Source: Pseudomonas fluorescens (GTDB lineage: Bacteria; Pseudomonadota; Gammaproteobacteria; Pseudomonadales; Pseudomonadaceae). Taken from it: 64,000 nt of DNA. How positions within the stretch are numbered: position 1 is the stretch's first letter; every line of letters begins with the position of its first letter. The position numbers were made by a program, and so were the translations under genes. The notes under the pieces were generated by a model. It worked only from the letters and a program-made list of their open reading frames with translations, was not told where the DNA came from and searched no databases. The stretch spans positions 62,001 to 126,000 of the forward strand of contig NZ_CABVHY010000012.1 in assembly GCF_902497875.1 (NCBI RefSeq), read 5' to 3'. Of the stretch, positions 61,806 to 64,000 are shown one piece after another.

Positions 61806-64000
61806 ATGTCCCGCTCGCTAGACACCTTGTTGCGCCCCAGCCTGTTGGCCGTCGCCATTGCCTTCTGCGCCCCTTTGGCCAGTACCCACGTGGTTGCCGC
61901 CGAACAGGCGTCCAGCGTTCGCGCCTACAATCTGCCGGCGGCGCCATTGGCCAGCACCCTGAACCAGATCGCCAGCCAGGCCGGTCTGGCGCTGAGCCTG
62001 AATCCGTCGCTGGCCGCCGGTAAAACCTCGGCACCGGTCAATGGCCAGTTCGACGCCGCCGGCGCCCTGGGCCAGGCCCTGCGCGGCACCGGTCTGCAAC
62101 TGGAACAAAGCAGCGCCGGCACCTACAGCCTGGTGACCGTTCCTGAGGGGGTGATGGCCCTGCCGGAAACGGCGGTGATCGGCGTGGAAAACAGCGAAAG
62201 TGCCTGGGGACCAGCCGCCGGTTTCGTGGCCACTCGAACCGCTGCCGGGACCAAGACCGATACCGCCATCGTTGAAGTCCCCCGCTCGATGACCGTTATC
62301 ACCCGCGAACAGCTGGATGAGCGCCAGGTGCTCAACCTCAATGACGCACTGCGTTACACCGCCGGCGTACAGAGCAGCGGCTACGGCTCCGACTCCCGTG
62401 CCGACTGGCTGCGCGTGCGTGGCTTCGACCCGACCCAGTTCCTCGACGGCCTGCCGCTGCCCAAGGGCTCGTTCGCAAACCCGAAAGTCGAGCCCTGGAA
62501 CCTGGAGCGCATCGCCGTACTGCGCGGCCCGGCCTCTTCGGTCTATGGCCAGACCCCGCCGGGCGGCATGCTCGACATGGTCAGCCGTCGTCCGCAGGCC
62601 GAAAGCGCTCACCAGGTCGAAGCCCAGGCTGGCAGCAACGAACACAAACAGATCAACTTCGACAGCACCGGCAAGATCGATGACCAAGGCCAGTTTCTCT
62701 ACCGCGTCAGCGGCGTAGTGCGCGACAGTAACGCTCCGGTCGACCATATCCCGGACAAGCGCTACAACCTCGCGCCGAGCCTGACCTGGAACATCAATGA
62801 AGACACCAGCCTGACCTTCATCTCCCAGTACACCCGCGACGATACCGGCATCACTGGCCAGTTCCTGCCGCTGCAGGGCACCAAGCTCAGCTCGCCGGCC
62901 GGGAAGATTTCCCATCACAAGAACCTCGGCGAGCCGGACTGGGACTACTACGACCGCACCTACTACGCCCTGGGTTATGCCTTTGAACACCGTTTGAACG
63001 ACGTCTGGCAATTCCGTCAGAACCTGCGCTACACCAAGAGCGACCTGGAATTCCAGGCGGTGAACGTCAACACCTTCAATACCGTCGACGCCGATGGCAA
63101 CGTCAACCGTGAGTCGGGCATCGTCAACGAAGACATCAGCCAGTTCGCGGTCGACAACAACTTCCAGGCTGACTTCGCCACCGGTGCAATCAGCCACACC
63201 CTGTTGCTGGGCCTGGATCACCAGCGCTCCAACACCAATTACCAGTGGCTGTACGGCATGGGCGTGCCGCCGATCAACGTCAACAACCCGATCCACGGGG
63301 CGGACATGTCCGGCGTCACTTACTTCGCCCTGCAGGACTTCAACCAGAAGACCCGCCAGACCGGCCTGTACGTCCAGGACCAGATGGCCTTGGACAACTG
63401 GCGCCTGACCCTCGGCGGTCGTGAAGACTGGGTCCACACCGGCACCACCTTCTACAACAACAACGATGTCACCAACACCCAGCGCGACAAAGCCTTCACC
63501 GGCAACGTCGGCCTCAGCTATGTGTTCGACAATGGCGTGACCCCTTATATCTCCTACACCGAGTCCTTCCAGCCGAGCATTGGCGCCAGCGTCTCGGCCA
63601 CCGAGTCGTTCAAGCCGACCGAAGGCCGTCAGTACGAAGTCGGGGTCAAGTACCAGCCGGTGGGCAGCAAGACCCTGCTGACCGCAGCGGTCTACGACCT
63701 GCGCCAGGAAAACGTGAACGTGACCGAAGGCAGCCTCACCCGCCAGGTCGGCGAGCTGCAGGTTCGCGGGCTTGAACTGGAGGCCACCACCGAGGTCACC
63801 GACAACTTCAAGGTCATCGGCTCCTACACCTACACCGACACCGAGATCCGCAAGGGTCTGGCCACCGAAGTCGGCAACCGCATGGCGCTGATCCCGCGCA
63901 ACCAGGCCACGTTGTGGGGTGATTACACCTGGCACGCGGGTCTGCTCGACGGTTTCGGCGTAGGTGCCGGGGTACGCTACGTGGGTGACACTTATGGCAA
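61806..64000 (+). CDS. TonB-dependent siderophore receptor with STN signalling domain (3' end outside window)
   Basis: At least 731 residues; no stop before the edge. Signal peptide (SLLAVAIAFCAPLASTHVVAA), STN domain (YNLPAAPLASTLNQIASQAGL, about 38-115), plug (PRSMTVITREQLDERQVLNLNDALRY; LRGPASSVYGQTPPGGMLDMVSRRP) and many barrel strands ending at the window edge. The plug text is close to the FpvA/FhuA-type ferric siderophore receptors. CAGGAGCC precedes the ATG. With the FecI and FecR genes it forms a cell-surface signalling set. The siderophore, likely of other organisms, is unknown. Confidence 0.93.
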   Translation, partial: MSRSLDTLLRPSLLAVAIAFCAPLASTHVVAAEQASSVRAYNLPAAPLASTLNQIASQAGLALSLNPSLAAGKTSAPVNGQFDAAGALGQALRGTGLQLEQSSAGTYSLVTVPEGVMALPETAVIGVENSESAWGPAAGFVATRTAAGTKTDTAIVEVPRSMTVITREQLDERQVLNLNDALRYTAGVQSSGYGSDSRADWLRVRGFDPTQFLDGLPLPKGSFANPKVEPWNLERIAVLRGPASSVYGQTPPGGMLDMVSRRPQAESAHQVEAQAGSNEHKQINFDSTGKIDDQGQFLYRVSGVVRDSNAPVDHIPDKRYNLAPSLTWNINEDTSLTFISQYTRDDTGITGQFLPLQGTKLSSPAGKISHHKNLGEPDWDYYDRTYYALGYAFEHRLNDVWQFRQNLRYTKSDLEFQAVNVNTFNTVDADGNVNRESGIVNEDISQFAVDNNFQADFATGAISHTLLLGLDHQRSNTNYQWLYGMGVPPINVNNPIHGADMSGVTYFALQDFNQKTRQTGLYVQDQMALDNWRLTLGGREDWVHTGTTFYNNNDVTNTQRDKAFTGNVGLSYVFDNGVTPYISYTESFQPSIGASVSATESFKPTEGRQYEVGVKYQPVGSKTLLTAAVYDLRQENVNVTEGSLTRQVGELQVRGLELEATTEVTDNFKVIGSYTYTDTEIRKGLATEVGNRMALIPRNQATLWGDYTWHAGLLDGFGVGAGVRYVGDTYG

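Noticed and set aside
61818..63935. 705-codon open frame on the minus strand opposite the TonB receptor
   Set aside because: The plus strand codes for a clear receptor; the minus frame is open because of GC-rich codon bias and its translation resembles no protein.

Overview
The window is about 64 kb of chromosome from a gammaproteobacterium that looks like a member of the Pseudomonas fluorescens group. This rests on gene content (urt/ure, bio, fecI-fecR with a TonB receptor, glcB), on several families of Pseudomonas-type REP palindromes scattered between genes, and on synteny of the bioBFHCD plus acyl-CoA dehydrogenase block with the corresponding P. aeruginosa region. No tRNA, rRNA, insertion sequence or CRISPR array was recognised. 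Most of the window is core metabolism; the accessory parts are roughly 8.6-17.2 kb and 28.7-31 kb.

1-8.5 kb: urea use. A urea ABC transporter (urtB partial, urtC, urtD, urtE) leads into ureD, ureA, two GNAT acetyltransferases, ureB and ureC. The nickel-insertion genes ureE, ureF and ureG are not in the window. 8.6-13.8 kb: one very large minus-strand gene for a toxin-like protein with leucine-rich repeats and a C-terminal NEL-type (IpaH/SspH-like) E3 ubiquitin ligase domain, divergent from a soluble histidine kinase.

15.2-17.2 kb: a tandem duplication of about 1 kb. Each unit carries a short structured leader with a terminator, a C4-type antisense RNA (the class that controls antirepressor in phages P1 and P7), its two target segments just ahead of a ribosome binding site, and a small DUF6124-like protein. 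The antisense and target segments differ between the units by compensatory changes, so each RNA should recognise its own mRNA. This is the most interesting system here. The duplication also copied the 3' end of cbpM.

17.1-29.2 kb: cbpM-cbpA chaperone genes, an Hsp70-like gene, an AI-2E family permease, an AraC regulator divergent from an EamA exporter, a lipase-like hydrolase, azoreductase plus SMR exporter divergent from a LysR regulator, an AsmA protein, and a secreted protein made of 14-residue repeats. 29.3-33.6 kb: a FabR/DesT-like regulator, a YqaE peptide, a toxin-antitoxin pair whose toxin is frameshifted, a class III aminotransferase and a LysR regulator.

34-47 kb: three paralogous acyl-CoA dehydrogenases with a diguanylate cyclase between the second and third, a small flagellar-rod-like protein, and the biotin operon bioB-bioF-bioH-bioC-bioD. 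47-64 kb: comF, modE, a Tat-exported PhoX-like phosphatase, the kinase srkA, rarD, an intergenic cluster of DnaA-box-like sequences, a GcvR-like ACT protein, malate synthase G, a single-domain response regulator, a DUF294 nucleotidyltransferase coupled to a DnaQ-like exonuclease, and an iron-signalling set (fecI-type sigma factor, fecR, TonB-dependent receptor with an STN domain, cut by the window edge).
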